A stretch of 64,000 nt of DNA from Paracoccaceae bacterium. GTDB lineage: Bacteria > Pseudomonadota > Alphaproteobacteria > Rhodobacterales > Rhodobacteraceae. Under the pieces are notes generated by a model. That model searched no databases and was not told where the DNA came from. It worked only from the letters and a program-made list of their open reading frames with translations. Shown here piece by piece: positions 20,366 to 29,772 of this stretch (positions are counted from its first letter, which is position 1; every line of letters begins with the position of its first letter). The stretch lies in NCBI GenBank assembly GCA_006226775.1, contig SBGD01000074.1, forward strand, positions 62,001 through 126,000, given 5' to 3'. The position numbers and the translations under genes are program-made.

Positions 20366-20424
20366 CCGGACAGGGCAGGGCTTCGGCCTCGCGGCATCCG
20401 CCGCGGGGCCCTTTTTCTGTCCGG
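20366..20424 (+). terminator. Candidate intrinsic terminator / nested hairpin downstream of the atoE-like gene
   Basis: GGCCTCGCGGcatccgCCGCGGGGCC followed by CTTTTT, within outer CCGGACAG...CTGTCCGG arms. Confidence 0.6.
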
Positions 20425-20488
20425 CGGAGGGCGCAGGGCGCATGGAAGCGGTTGGCAGGGGCGGGCTTCTTGCCTTAAGCATGACGGC

Positions 20489-22549
20489 ATGTTCCGCGAC
20501 CCTTCCGTCCTGATCGACGCCATCGCCGCCGCGCCCGATGATCCGCAGCGCGCCCGCCTGCTGCACGACGGCGCGCGCGCCCTGCTGGCCGAGCCCGCCC
20601 GTGTCGCCGCCCTTGCCGCCCTGCTGATCGACCCCGGAGACAGCGCCCGGCAGGAGGCCGCCGCCGCGTTGCTCTCTGACGCGCTGGCCGAGGCGCGCAT
20701 GGCCGCCGAGAACGACGCCCCCGAGGGCCGCGCGCTGATCGCCCGGCTCGACACGGCGCTGGCCACCCAGGACGCCGCCCGGCCCTTCGCCCCCGATCTG
20801 CGCCTGAACCTGGCGCGGATCTATGCGCGTGCCGGGCTGGTGCCGCCGCCCTTTGCCATGCTCTCGGCCGAGACCCTGCCCGGGACCGCGCCCGAGGCCG
20901 GCGAGATGCCCGATATCGGCGCCCTGCTCGACCCGATCCTGAAAGAGCTTGGCGATGCGCCGCAGCAGGTCCATGCCGCGCTGGCCGAGCTTCTGGCCGG
21001 GCTGCCGCGGGAATTGGTGACGCTGATGGTCTCGATGACGGTGGCGCGGCTGGGCGACGTGGAGGCAAGGCTGGGGCTCTACTGGCTGCTCGATCCCGAG
21101 CCCGATACCCGCCTGGCCGCGGCGCTGGCGCTGCTGTCGCGGGCCGAGGACCGGACGCTGGCGCCCGAGATCGGCGCGCTCTTGCCGGCGTTGCGCAAGT
21201 GGCTGCCGGACGAGGATGCGCGCGCGGCCCTTGACGGCGCGATCCGGCGGCAATTGCAGAACCGCGCGCCGCCCGCGCCCGGCCCCGCACCCGGGGTTCA
21301 ACCCGAGATCCGGGAGGCCTTTGCCAGCCTGCCCGATGGCGCCGGGGCGCAGAGCCTGATTGCCTCGCTGCGCATCGGCGGCCAGCGCGCGGTGGCCATG
21401 GCGATGCTCAAGCAGGGCCATGGCGTCAAGGACGCCTTCGTCATCCCCTGCGAGACGCAAGCCGACCAAAAGACCGTGCTGACCCGCATCCTCAGCCAGA
21501 TCGAAGCCTTCCAGGTGCCGCCCGAAGCCCTTGCCGAGGCGCTGGCGCGCGGGCTGGGCGAGGCGGCCGAGCTGGGCCTTCTGCCGGCGCCGGGCATGGT
21601 CGATTTCGCCGAGTTCCTCGGGCCGGACCGCCTTGTGCCGCGGCCCGGTGCGACGCCGGAGATCCTCGGCTCCATCGGCGCGCCCGAGGAACTGGCCGCG
21701 CTGTCGGATGCCAACCGCCGCAAGCTGATCGCCCGGAGCGCCGAATGGGTAATGCAGCTCGACCAGATCGACAGCTGGTTCGAGGACACCGGCGACTTGC
21801 GCGCCGCCATCGCCCGCGCGCGCAGCGACACGGGGCGCGAAACCGCGGTCTGGAAGCACCTGGCGACGCGGCGCGACTGGTGGGCCCGGCAGATCGCGGT
21901 CTCGGCCGCGACGCTGAAGGCATCGAGCGAGGCGCCGCCGAGGCTCTGGCTGTCCTTTGCCGCGGTGGCGCAGGCGCTGGTCGAGGGGCGGGCGCTGAAG
22001 CGAGTCCCGATCATGGAGGCGATCGTCGCCATGACGCTGGCCGCCGACGAGGACCGCCACGAAGAGGAGGTCCCGCCCTTGACCGCGCCGCGCGAGGTCC
22101 TTGCGCTGCTGGCCCGGGCCCAGGTCGACGGCGCCTATCTGGAGGGCTATCTCACCGCCCTGGCGATCGCGCCTTTGCAGCCGGCGCCCGCCGACTGGCT
22201 GGTCGCGCTGCTCGGCATGATCGGCGCGCCGCGCAGCGATCTGCTTGATCCGCTGATGCAGTTCCTGATGACCGAGGCCAACCTGATCAACGAGATCAGC
22301 GGCGATGCGCAGGCGATGACCCGCGCCCTGGCGCAGCTCCACGACGAGGATCTGCGCGACTGGGCGGCGGGCTTCGACGACATGGTGCAGGCGACCAGGG
22401 GCTCCTGGCCCGCGAAGCGGTTGAACGCCGAGGACAAGCGCCTCCTGCGCGATCTGCGCCGCGCCGCCGACGAGGGCGGCACCGGGGTCGGCCCGCTGCG
22501 CGAGGTCCTGCCCGGCTGGGTGGCGCGGCGACATGCCTTGCGGCAGTAG
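20489..22549 (+). CDS. Large predicted alpha-helical (HEAT-like?) protein of unknown function
   Basis: 686-aa ORF, Ala/Leu-rich helical repeats, no recognised catalytic motif. Confidence 0.6.
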   Translation: MFRDPSVLIDAIAAAPDDPQRARLLHDGARALLAEPARVAALAALLIDPGDSARQEAAAALLSDALAEARMAAENDAPEGRALIARLDTALATQDAARPFAPDLRLNLARIYARAGLVPPPFAMLSAETLPGTAPEAGEMPDIGALLDPILKELGDAPQQVHAALAELLAGLPRELVTLMVSMTVARLGDVEARLGLYWLLDPEPDTRLAAALALLSRAEDRTLAPEIGALLPALRKWLPDEDARAALDGAIRRQLQNRAPPAPGPAPGVQPEIREAFASLPDGAGAQSLIASLRIGGQRAVAMAMLKQGHGVKDAFVIPCETQADQKTVLTRILSQIEAFQVPPEALAEALARGLGEAAELGLLPAPGMVDFAEFLGPDRLVPRPGATPEILGSIGAPEELAALSDANRRKLIARSAEWVMQLDQIDSWFEDTGDLRAAIARARSDTGRETAVWKHLATRRDWWARQIAVSAATLKASSEAPPRLWLSFAAVAQALVEGRALKRVPIMEAIVAMTLAADEDRHEEEVPPLTAPREVLALLARAQVDGAYLEGYLTALAIAPLQPAPADWLVALLGMIGAPRSDLLDPLMQFLMTEANLINEISGDAQAMTRALAQLHDEDLRDWAAGFDDMVQATRGSWPAKRLNAEDKRLLRDLRRAADEGGTGVGPLREVLPGWVARRHALRQ

Positions 22550-22700
22550 GGGTGCGGTCGGGTGAGACACATGTGAACGCAACTGCGTGAAACCGCTGTC
22601 ATGTTTCTGGATCACCGCGGGCGGCGTGATAGGTATGGGCGGGAACAGCGCGTGCCCCGCCGGACAGCAGGACCACAGGGATTCACCACGGGAGACGGGA

Positions 22701-23315
22701 ATGATCGACGCGGCCCTTCTGCCCCTTCAGCGGCGGATGCTGACCCCGCCGGGCCGCTGGCTGGCGGCGCGCGGGATGCAGGCCGACCATGTCACGCTGG
22801 CGGGCTTTGCGCTGGGGCTGCTGGCGCTGCCGGCGCTGGCCCTGGGTGCGTATGGGCTGGCGCTGGTGTTTTTGGGCCTCAACCGGCTGGCCGACGGGCT
22901 GGACGGGGCGGTGGCGCGGCTGTCGCGGCCGACCGACCGGGGCGCCTTTCTGGATATCGCGCTGGATTTCGTCTTCTACGCGCTGTTTCCGCTGGGCTTC
23001 GCGCTGGCCGATCCGGGGACGAATGCCCTGCCCGCGGCGGTGCTGATCGCGGCTTTCGTCGGCACCGGCTCGTCCTTCCTGGCCTTTGCCGCCATCGCCG
23101 CCAAGCGCGGCGAGCAGGCGCCGGGCTTTCCCGCCAAGGGGATCTATTACCTCGGCGGGCTGACCGAAGGCTTCGAGACCATTGCCGTCTTCGTGGCGAT
23201 GTGCCTGTTTCCCGCGCATTTTCCGCTTTTGGCCTATGGCTATGCCGCCGCCTGCGCCGTGACCACGCTGTTGCGCTGGCACCAGGGGTGGCGGGCCTTC
23301 GCGCCGCGAAGATGA
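22701..23315 (+). CDS. CDP-alcohol phosphatidyltransferase family protein (YnjF-like)
   Basis: LADGLDGAVARLSRPTDRGAFLDIALD matches D-G-x2-A-R-x8-G-x3-D-x3-D. Confidence 0.85.
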   Translation: MIDAALLPLQRRMLTPPGRWLAARGMQADHVTLAGFALGLLALPALALGAYGLALVFLGLNRLADGLDGAVARLSRPTDRGAFLDIALDFVFYALFPLGFALADPGTNALPAAVLIAAFVGTGSSFLAFAAIAAKRGEQAPGFPAKGIYYLGGLTEGFETIAVFVAMCLFPAHFPLLAYGYAAACAVTTLLRWHQGWRAFAPRR

Positions 23316-23363
23316 TCCACAAGGCCCTGTCGCGCTGCCCCTTTACCAGATACCGGAGACCGC

Positions 23364-24545
23364 ATGAAATTTCCCCTCGCCCTCGCCCTTTCCCTGCTTG
23401 CCACCCCCACGCTTGCCGACTGGCAGGAGACGCTGGAGGCCGCGCGTGGCCAGACCGTCTATTGGAACGCCTGGGGCGGCGATGCGCGCACCAATGCCTT
23501 CATCGACTGGGTGGGCGAACAGACCGAGGCGCGCTACGGCGTGCGGGTCGAACAGGCCAAGCTGAGCGATACCGCCGAGGCGGTGACCCGGGTGATCGCC
23601 GAAAAGGCCGCCGGGCAGGACGAAGGCGGCAGCGTCGACCTGATCTGGATCAACGGGCCGAATTTCCTGGCGATGAAGGAACAGGGGCTCTTGCACGGGC
23701 CATTCGTGGCGGACCTGCCCAATGCGCGATACCTCGATCTCGGCCCGACCTCGCCCGCCTCGGTCGATTTCACCGTGCCGGTGGAGGGGATGGAAAGCCC
23801 CTGGCGGCTGGCGCGTTTCGTGTTTTCCTATGATACGGCGCGGGTGGCGGAGCCACCGCGCAGCATGGCGGAATTCCTGCCCTGGGCCGAGGCGAATCCT
23901 GGGCGGCTGACCCATCCCGATCCGTCGAACTTCATGGGGGCGACCTTTCTGAAACAGGCGCTGATCGAGCTGACCCCCGATGCGGGCGTGCTGCAGGCGC
24001 CGGTCACGGAGGCGGCTTTCGCGGCGGCGACAGCACCGCTCTGGGACTGGTACGATGCGCTGCGCCCGAACCTCTGGCGCGGTGGCGAGACCTATCCGGC
24101 CAATGAATCGGTGCAGCAGCAGCTTCTGAACGATGGCGAGGTGGACATCGCCATGTCCTTCGATCCCGCCTCGACCGCCGCCGCCATTGCCGACGGGTTG
24201 CTGCCCGAAAGCGCGCGGGTCTTCGTGCCCGAGGGTGGCAGCATCGGCAATGTCAGCTTCGTTGCCATTCCCTTTAACGCCGCCAACAAGGAGGGCGCCG
24301 AGGTGGTGGCGAATTTCCTGCTCGACCCGGCGACCCAGGCGCATATGCAGAATATCGAGGTGCTGGGATCCTTCTCGGTGCTCGATCCCGCGCGGCTGGA
24401 CGCGGCGGCCAAGGCGGGTTTTGCCGCCCTGCCCTCGGCCCCGGCGCTGCCGACGCTGGACGCGCTCGGCCCGACGCTGCTGGAGCCGCACGCGAGCTGG
24501 ATGACCCGGCTGACCGAGGATTGGGCGCGGCGCTACGTCAAATGA
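23364..24545 (+). CDS. ABC transporter substrate-binding protein (YnjB-like)
   Basis: Signal peptide; QTVYWNAWGGDARTNAFIDWVG; followed by a permease and an ATPase. Confidence 0.85.
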   Translation: MKFPLALALSLLATPTLADWQETLEAARGQTVYWNAWGGDARTNAFIDWVGEQTEARYGVRVEQAKLSDTAEAVTRVIAEKAAGQDEGGSVDLIWINGPNFLAMKEQGLLHGPFVADLPNARYLDLGPTSPASVDFTVPVEGMESPWRLARFVFSYDTARVAEPPRSMAEFLPWAEANPGRLTHPDPSNFMGATFLKQALIELTPDAGVLQAPVTEAAFAAATAPLWDWYDALRPNLWRGGETYPANESVQQQLLNDGEVDIAMSFDPASTAAAIADGLLPESARVFVPEGGSIGNVSFVAIPFNAANKEGAEVVANFLLDPATQAHMQNIEVLGSFSVLDPARLDAAAKAGFAALPSAPALPTLDALGPTLLEPHASWMTRLTEDWARRYVK

Positions 24546-26245
24546 GCCATGAGGGCCGGGTGCTGCGCGGGGTGGTGCTGGCGGTGGTGGTCCTCGGGCT
24601 GATCGCGCCGATTGCGCTCGGGCTGTGGCAGACCGGGCGCGCCGCCTTCGGCATCCTGCCCGCGCTGGGCCGCGACACGCTGTCCCTGGAGCCCTGGCGG
24701 GACCTGGCCGCCCTGCCCGGCCTGGCCACCAGCCTGCGGCTGACGCTGGTCACAGGGCTGGGTTCCACGGTGCTCTCGCTGCTGCTGGCGACCGGGTTCT
24801 GCGCCGCGGTGCACGCAAGGATGAGCAATGCCACCGGCGCACGGCTGCTGACGCCGTTTCTGGCGATTCCCCATGCGGCGCTGGCGGTGGGGCTGGCCTT
24901 CGTGCTGGCGCCCTCGGGCTGGATCGCGCGGCTGCTGGCGCCGCTGGCCGGCTGGGAGCGGCCGCCGGACATCGCCACGGTCAACGACAGCTGGGGGCTG
25001 GCGCTGATGGTCGGGCTGATGGTCAAGGAGGTGCCCTTCCTCTTGCTGGTGATCCTCTCGGCGCTCAGCCAGATTCCCGTCGCGCGGCAGATGGCGGCGG
25101 GCCGCGCGCTGGGCTATGGCCGCGGCATCGTCTGGATCAAGATAATCATGCCGCAGGTCTGGCCGCTGATCCGCCTGCCGGTCTGGGTGGTGCTGGCCTA
25201 TGCGCTCTCGGTGGTCGACATGGCGATCATCCTCGGGCCGTCGAACCCGCCGACGCTGGCGGTGGCGCTGACCCGCTGGTTCAGCGACCCCGACCCGGCG
25301 ATGATCCTGCCCGCCTCTGCCGGTGCGGTGTTGCAGGTGGTCCTCGTGGCGCTGGCCGTCGCCCTGCTGATCGGCGCCGAGGCGCTCGGCAAGCGGCTGG
25401 GCCGCTGGTGGCTGCGCCGCGGCGGGCGCGGGCTCTCGGCCGAGCCGGGGCTCTGGGCGGCCAGCGCGGCGGTGGTGGCGCTGATGGCGGTGGGGATGCT
25501 GGCGATGGTCTCGCTGCTGGTCTGGTCGCTGGCCTGGCGCTGGTCCTTCCCGCAGATCTGGCCCGAGAGCTTCTCGCTGAAACCCTGGGCCGGGGCGCAA
25601 CGCGGCTGGATGCGGGCGCTGGGCAATACGCTGGTGCTCGCCGGGGCGACGGCGGTGCTGTCGCTGGCGCTGGCCATCGCCTGGCTCGAGGCCGAGGACC
25701 GCGCCCGCCGCAGCCGCGCCGCCTGGGCCGAGGCGCTGATCTACCTGCCGCTGCTGGTGCCGCAGATCGGCTTTCTCTACGGGCTGAACGTCGGTTTCTT
25801 GCAGGTCGGCCTTTCGGGCGGCATCTGGGCGGTGATCTGGGCGCAGGCGCTCTTCGTCTTTCCCTACGTGATGATCGCGCTGTCCGATCCCTGGCGCGCG
25901 CTCGATCCGCGGATGATCCGCGCCGCCGCCGCCCTTGGCGCCGGGCCGGGGCGCAGGCTCTGGGCGGTGAAACTGCCGGTGCTGCTGCGGCCGATCCTGA
26001 CCGCCAGCGCCATCGGAGTCGCGGTTTCGGTGGCGCAATACCTGCCGACGCTTTTCATGGGCGCGGGCCGCGTGGCGACGCTGACCACCGAGGCGGTGAC
26101 CCTGTCCTCGGGCTCCGACCGGCGGGTGACCGGGGTCTATGCGACCTTGCAGGCGGCGCTGCCCTTCGCCGCCTACCTCGCCGCGGCGCTGGTGCCGGCA
26201 TGGGTGCATCGCAACCGCCGCGCCCTGTCGGGAGGTGTCACATGA
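24542..26245 (+). CDS. ABC transporter permease, two fused membrane domains (YnjC-like)
   Basis: About 567 aa; two binding-protein-dependent permease segments (AAGRALGYGRGIVWIKIIMPQ; RAAAALGAGPGRRLWAVKLPVL); ATG overlaps the SBP stop. Confidence 0.87.
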   Translation: MSHEGRVLRGVVLAVVVLGLIAPIALGLWQTGRAAFGILPALGRDTLSLEPWRDLAALPGLATSLRLTLVTGLGSTVLSLLLATGFCAAVHARMSNATGARLLTPFLAIPHAALAVGLAFVLAPSGWIARLLAPLAGWERPPDIATVNDSWGLALMVGLMVKEVPFLLLVILSALSQIPVARQMAAGRALGYGRGIVWIKIIMPQVWPLIRLPVWVVLAYALSVVDMAIILGPSNPPTLAVALTRWFSDPDPAMILPASAGAVLQVVLVALAVALLIGAEALGKRLGRWWLRRGGRGLSAEPGLWAASAAVVALMAVGMLAMVSLLVWSLAWRWSFPQIWPESFSLKPWAGAQRGWMRALGNTLVLAGATAVLSLALAIAWLEAEDRARRSRAAWAEALIYLPLLVPQIGFLYGLNVGFLQVGLSGGIWAVIWAQALFVFPYVMIALSDPWRALDPRMIRAAAALGAGPGRRLWAVKLPVLLRPILTASAIGVAVSVAQYLPTLFMGAGRVATLTTEAVTLSSGSDRRVTGVYATLQAALPFAAYLAAALVPAWVHRNRRALSGGVT

Positions 26246-26898
26246 GCCTCGATCTCGACGCGCTGAGCATTCGCGCCGCCAATGGCCTGGCGCTTTTCGC
26301 GCCGCTGAGCCTGCAGGTGCCGGCGGGCGCGGTGGTGACCGTCATGGGGCCGTCGGGGGTGGGCAAGTCAACGCTGCTGGATGCCATCGGCGGGCACCTG
26401 GCGCATGGGTTTCAGCTTAGCGGCGCGGTGCGGCTTAACGGGCGCGACGTGACCCATCTGCCCGCAGAGGCGCGGCGCATCGGGTTGATGTTCCAGGACG
26501 CGCTGCTGTTTCCGCATCTCTCGGTCGGCGACAACCTGGCCTTCGGCCTGCCGCCGGGCTTGCGCGGCCGTGCCCGGCGCCGCGCGGCGGTGGAGGATGC
26601 GCTGGCCCAGGCCGGGCTGGCGGGGCTGCATGACCGCGATCCCGCCACGCTCTCGGGCGGGCAGCGCGCGCGGGCGGCGCTGATGCGCACGCTTTTGGCC
26701 GATCCGGCGGCGCTGTTGCTGGATGAACCCTTCTCCAAGCTCGACGCCGGGCTGCGCGACGAGATGCGCGCCTTCACCTTCGCGCATGTGACCTCGCGCG
26801 CCGTGCCGACGCTGATGGTCACCCATGACCCCGAAGACGCCAGGGCCGCCGGTGGCCCGGTGGTCGGGCTGACCTCGCCCGAGGGACGGCGCTTATGA
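26242..26898 (+). CDS. ABC transporter ATP-binding protein (YnjD-like)
   Basis: Walker A GPSGVGKST, signature LSGGQRAR, Walker B LLLDEPFS. Confidence 0.9.
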   Translation: MSLDLDALSIRAANGLALFAPLSLQVPAGAVVTVMGPSGVGKSTLLDAIGGHLAHGFQLSGAVRLNGRDVTHLPAEARRIGLMFQDALLFPHLSVGDNLAFGLPPGLRGRARRRAAVEDALAQAGLAGLHDRDPATLSGGQRARAALMRTLLADPAALLLDEPFSKLDAGLRDEMRAFTFAHVTSRAVPTLMVTHDPEDARAAGGPVVGLTSPEGRRL

Positions 26899-26965
26899 CC
26901 CCTGATCGGACCGACAACCGCCGCAGCCTGTCGCGCGATCTCATGTCCGATAAATCTACCACGCG

Positions 26966-27742
26966 CTACCGCCCGGTCCAGCCATAGGCGGCCAGGCCCA
27001 CCACCTCCTTCACCGCGGTATTCAACTGCTCCAGGTTGTCGGCGAGGTTCCAGCCGATCCCGTCGACCAGGCGCTGCGACCGGTAATCCACCGGCCAGGC
27101 CACCAGACCCGGCCAGCCGGCACGCTCGAAACTGCGTATCGCGCGCGGCATGTGGAAGGCGGAGGTGACCAGCAGCCAGCGATCGTCCGGCCCGGGCTGC
27201 ACCAGATCGTGGCTGAACCAGGCATTCTCGGCGGTATTGCGCGCGCGGGATTCGAGGATCAGGCGGTCCTGAGACAGCCCCAGCGACAGGAACAGGTCTT
27301 CGGCCAGGCCCGATTGCGCCTCGCTGACCTTGCCGACCGCGCGCAGGCTGCCGCTGCCGCCGGTGAAGACCACCCGGGCCGCGGGGAACCGCCGGGCCAG
27401 CACCATGGCCTCGGTGAAGCGCTCCCCGGCCTGGTTCAACTGCACGCCGCCCCAGCGCCGCGCCGGGCGGGGGTCTTCCCCGCCGCCCAGGACGATGATG
27501 CCGGTCACCCCGGAGACCTCCGGAGCGGCGGGATAGCGGGCCTCGAGGCGGGCCAGAAGGACGTCGCCGAGCGGAAAGACCGCCACGGCCAGGGTATAGA
27601 GCAGCGTGACCGTGGCCACCCATTGCCCCCGCCCGCGCCAGACCGCGAGACAGGTCCATGCACAGCCCAGCACCAGCCAGGACTCGGGCCGAATCAACAG
27701 CCCGACCAGCTTGGCGGCAATGAAAAACAACGTGTCGCTCAT
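26966..27742 (-). CDS. YdcF/SanA family (DUF218) membrane-anchored protein
   Basis: GIIVLGGGEDPRPARRWGG; ARVVFTGGSG; ILESRARNTAENA; WLLVTSAFHMPRA. Confidence 0.87.
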   Translation of the reverse strand: MSDTLFFIAAKLVGLLIRPESWLVLGCAWTCLAVWRGRGQWVATVTLLYTLAVAVFPLGDVLLARLEARYPAAPEVSGVTGIIVLGGGEDPRPARRWGGVQLNQAGERFTEAMVLARRFPAARVVFTGGSGSLRAVGKVSEAQSGLAEDLFLSLGLSQDRLILESRARNTAENAWFSHDLVQPGPDDRWLLVTSAFHMPRAIRSFERAGWPGLVAWPVDYRSQRLVDGIGWNLADNLEQLNTAVKEVVGLAAYGWTGR

Positions 27743-28058
27743 ATCTCCCCGCTTTGCCGAGCCCGGAATTGCCGCGGGCCGAGGCTTCCGACATGCGCCG
27801 GCCCGGGCCAAGGCGCAACCGAGACCGGGCAATCCGCGGCATTTCACGGGCAATGCGTTGTTTTAAGGTCAGATCCCCCGTGCGAAAGTCCGCGCCTTCG
27901 GGCGCGTTGGCAATAGTCGAGCGCCGGATCTTTTTGCGGCTGCGCGCAGTTCAAGGGTTTAATTTTGGACCGCAGCGGTTATTGATATGGAAAGCTGCCT
28001 GTCGATATCCTATTGTCGGAAAACGACGGCAACCCTTTTTTGTTTGGAGCGTCTCGCC

Positions 28059-28388
28059 ATGAAATTCATTCTTGCCGGCACCGCCTTTGCCCTGATGGCA
28101 TCGGTCGCACATGCACAGCAGACCGCGCTTGATCTGGTTCTTGCCCAGACCCCGGTGCCCTGCGGCGGATCGGACAATATCGCCGCGGCGGAATTCGACA
28201 CCAATGACGCCGGTCAGCGGATCGTGCGGGTCAGATGCCGCTCGGCCGGCCTGTTCGGCAATGCGCCCGCGGGGGCGCCGGCCACCAACTTCGGCTTCCT
28301 GGCACCCGTACTCGGGATCGGCCTTGCCGGTGCGGCGGTTGGTCTGGGCGGCGGCGGTGGCGGATCGTCCTCGTCCGACACCCAGTAA
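28059..28388 (+). CDS. Small secreted protein, unknown function, Gly-rich C-terminus
   Basis: Signal peptide MKFILAGTAFALMASVAHAQ; ends GVGLGGGGGGSSSSDTQ-like; followed by a terminator. Confidence 0.6.
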   Translation: MKFILAGTAFALMASVAHAQQTALDLVLAQTPVPCGGSDNIAAAEFDTNDAGQRIVRVRCRSAGLFGNAPAGAPATNFGFLAPVLGIGLAGAAVGLGGGGGGSSSSDTQ

Positions 28389-28411
28389 ACCGCCTTACGG
28401 TATCTGCATCC

Positions 28412-28441
28412 GGCCCCGTGGCTTACCGCCCCGGGGCCTTT
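28412..28441 (+). terminator. Candidate intrinsic terminator
   Basis: GGCCCCG...CGGGGCC hairpin followed by TTTGG. Confidence 0.5.
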
Positions 28442-28457
28442 GGATTTGCACGGGGCC

Positions 28458-28913
28458 CTAGCAACTGCGGTATCCCATGCGGATCAACTGGCTGCCGGAA
28501 ATGCGGTAGAACCCGTTGATCCGGTAGCGCCCCTTGCTCATGAACCAGCTTTGCAGTTCGGGCTTGAAATGGCTGGCCACCACATTGCTCCATTTCTCGA
28601 AATCCGTCGCCACCAGGCGGCGGCCAAAGGACGACGGGCCGTGAAACCCGAAGCGGGCGTTGGGCGCAATGCAGACATTGCCGGCGCCCAGGTACATCGT
28701 GCAGGCGGACAGGCAGGTGCCGCGAATTTCGACCCGCTGGCCGGTCGACCGGATGCGCCGGACCTTGGTGGCGCGGCTCTGGATCAACCCGCCGTGGTCG
28801 TTGCGCACCACGATGGTCTGCTGGGCCTCGGCCCCGTCGGGCGCGGCCAGTCCCGCGCCCAGAAGACAACATGCGGCGATCAGGCTGCGCCGCGCAGCTT
28901 TCAGAAGTGTCAT
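28458..28913 (-). CDS. Secreted ClpP-fold-like hypothetical protein
   Basis: Signal peptide; VEIRGTCLSACTMYLGAGNVCIAPNARFGFHGP resembles periplasmic ClpP-like (COG3904-type) proteins. Confidence 0.55.
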   Translation of the reverse strand: MTLLKAARRSLIAACCLLGAGLAAPDGAEAQQTIVVRNDHGGLIQSRATKVRRIRSTGQRVEIRGTCLSACTMYLGAGNVCIAPNARFGFHGPSSFGRRLVATDFEKWSNVVASHFKPELQSWFMSKGRYRINGFYRISGSQLIRMGYRSC

Positions 28914-29169
28914 ACCCCGTACCCCTACGGTTTGGCCCGGCCGGAACGGCGTCGGGCTCCCACGAAGGGCAGATTGGCGGGGATGTCTTACTCAAATCTT
29001 GACGGCGAATTGCGGCGAAATTGGGATATCCTTAACATATAAAGTGCTACGAAAGTCGGCAGAGCAGGCAGGCCCCCGTGAATTCACCGCGAAATCCCCC
29101 GGTACGCGCTGTCCTGCGGCGCCGGGCGTGTTAACCCATCGGTCGGATAAAAGGGCATGAGTTCCAGAA

Positions 29170-29706
29170 TTGACTAAATTGCCGAAAACAAACGCCCGCG
29201 AGCGCGCGGAATTGCCGGCCGAGAACTGGTTTGTCGCGCAATTGAAGCCCAACGGGCTGGCGCTGGCGCTGCGCAACCTGGCGCGGCAGGGATTCGACAG
29301 CTTTGTTCCCGAGCGTCTCGAGAACGTCCGGGGGCGGATGGCGCGCAGGCCGCTGTTTCCCGGCTATCTCTTCGTGCAGTTCGATCCCGAGGCGCATGGC
29401 TGGCAGGCGATCAACTCGACCCGCGGCATCACCCGGCTGCTCCTGAACGACACCCGCCGCCCGACCCCCCTGCCCGGGCAGTTCATGGGCGGGCTGATCG
29501 CGCGCTGTGATGACAGGGGCCTGCTGCTGCCGCCCGAGGATATTGCGGCGGGCGACCGGATTAGGGTGATCTCGGGGCCGTTTGCCGAACTGGTGACCAC
29601 GGTGGACAGTCTCGACAAGGATCAGCGGTTGCAGGTGCTGATCGACCTGATGGGCCGACAGGTGCGGACCTCGATCCCGCGGCAGAATGTAGAGAAGCTG
29701 GGTTAG
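29170..29706 (+). CDS. Specialised NusG paralog / RfaH-like transcription antiterminator
   Basis: TTG start; NWFVAQLKPNGLALALRNLARQGFDSFVP...RPLFPGYLFVQFDPE; KOW-like C-terminus (GDRIRVISGPFAELVTTVDSLD). Confidence 0.85.
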   Translation: MTKLPKTNARERAELPAENWFVAQLKPNGLALALRNLARQGFDSFVPERLENVRGRMARRPLFPGYLFVQFDPEAHGWQAINSTRGITRLLLNDTRRPTPLPGQFMGGLIARCDDRGLLLPPEDIAAGDRIRVISGPFAELVTTVDSLDKDQRLQVLIDLMGRQVRTSIPRQNVEKLG

Positions 29707-29772
29707 GTGTTTTGCTGGCGCGGGGGCGGCGACCGCAATAGTGGCCGAGAACCTTCGGCGCCTGCCACTGGG

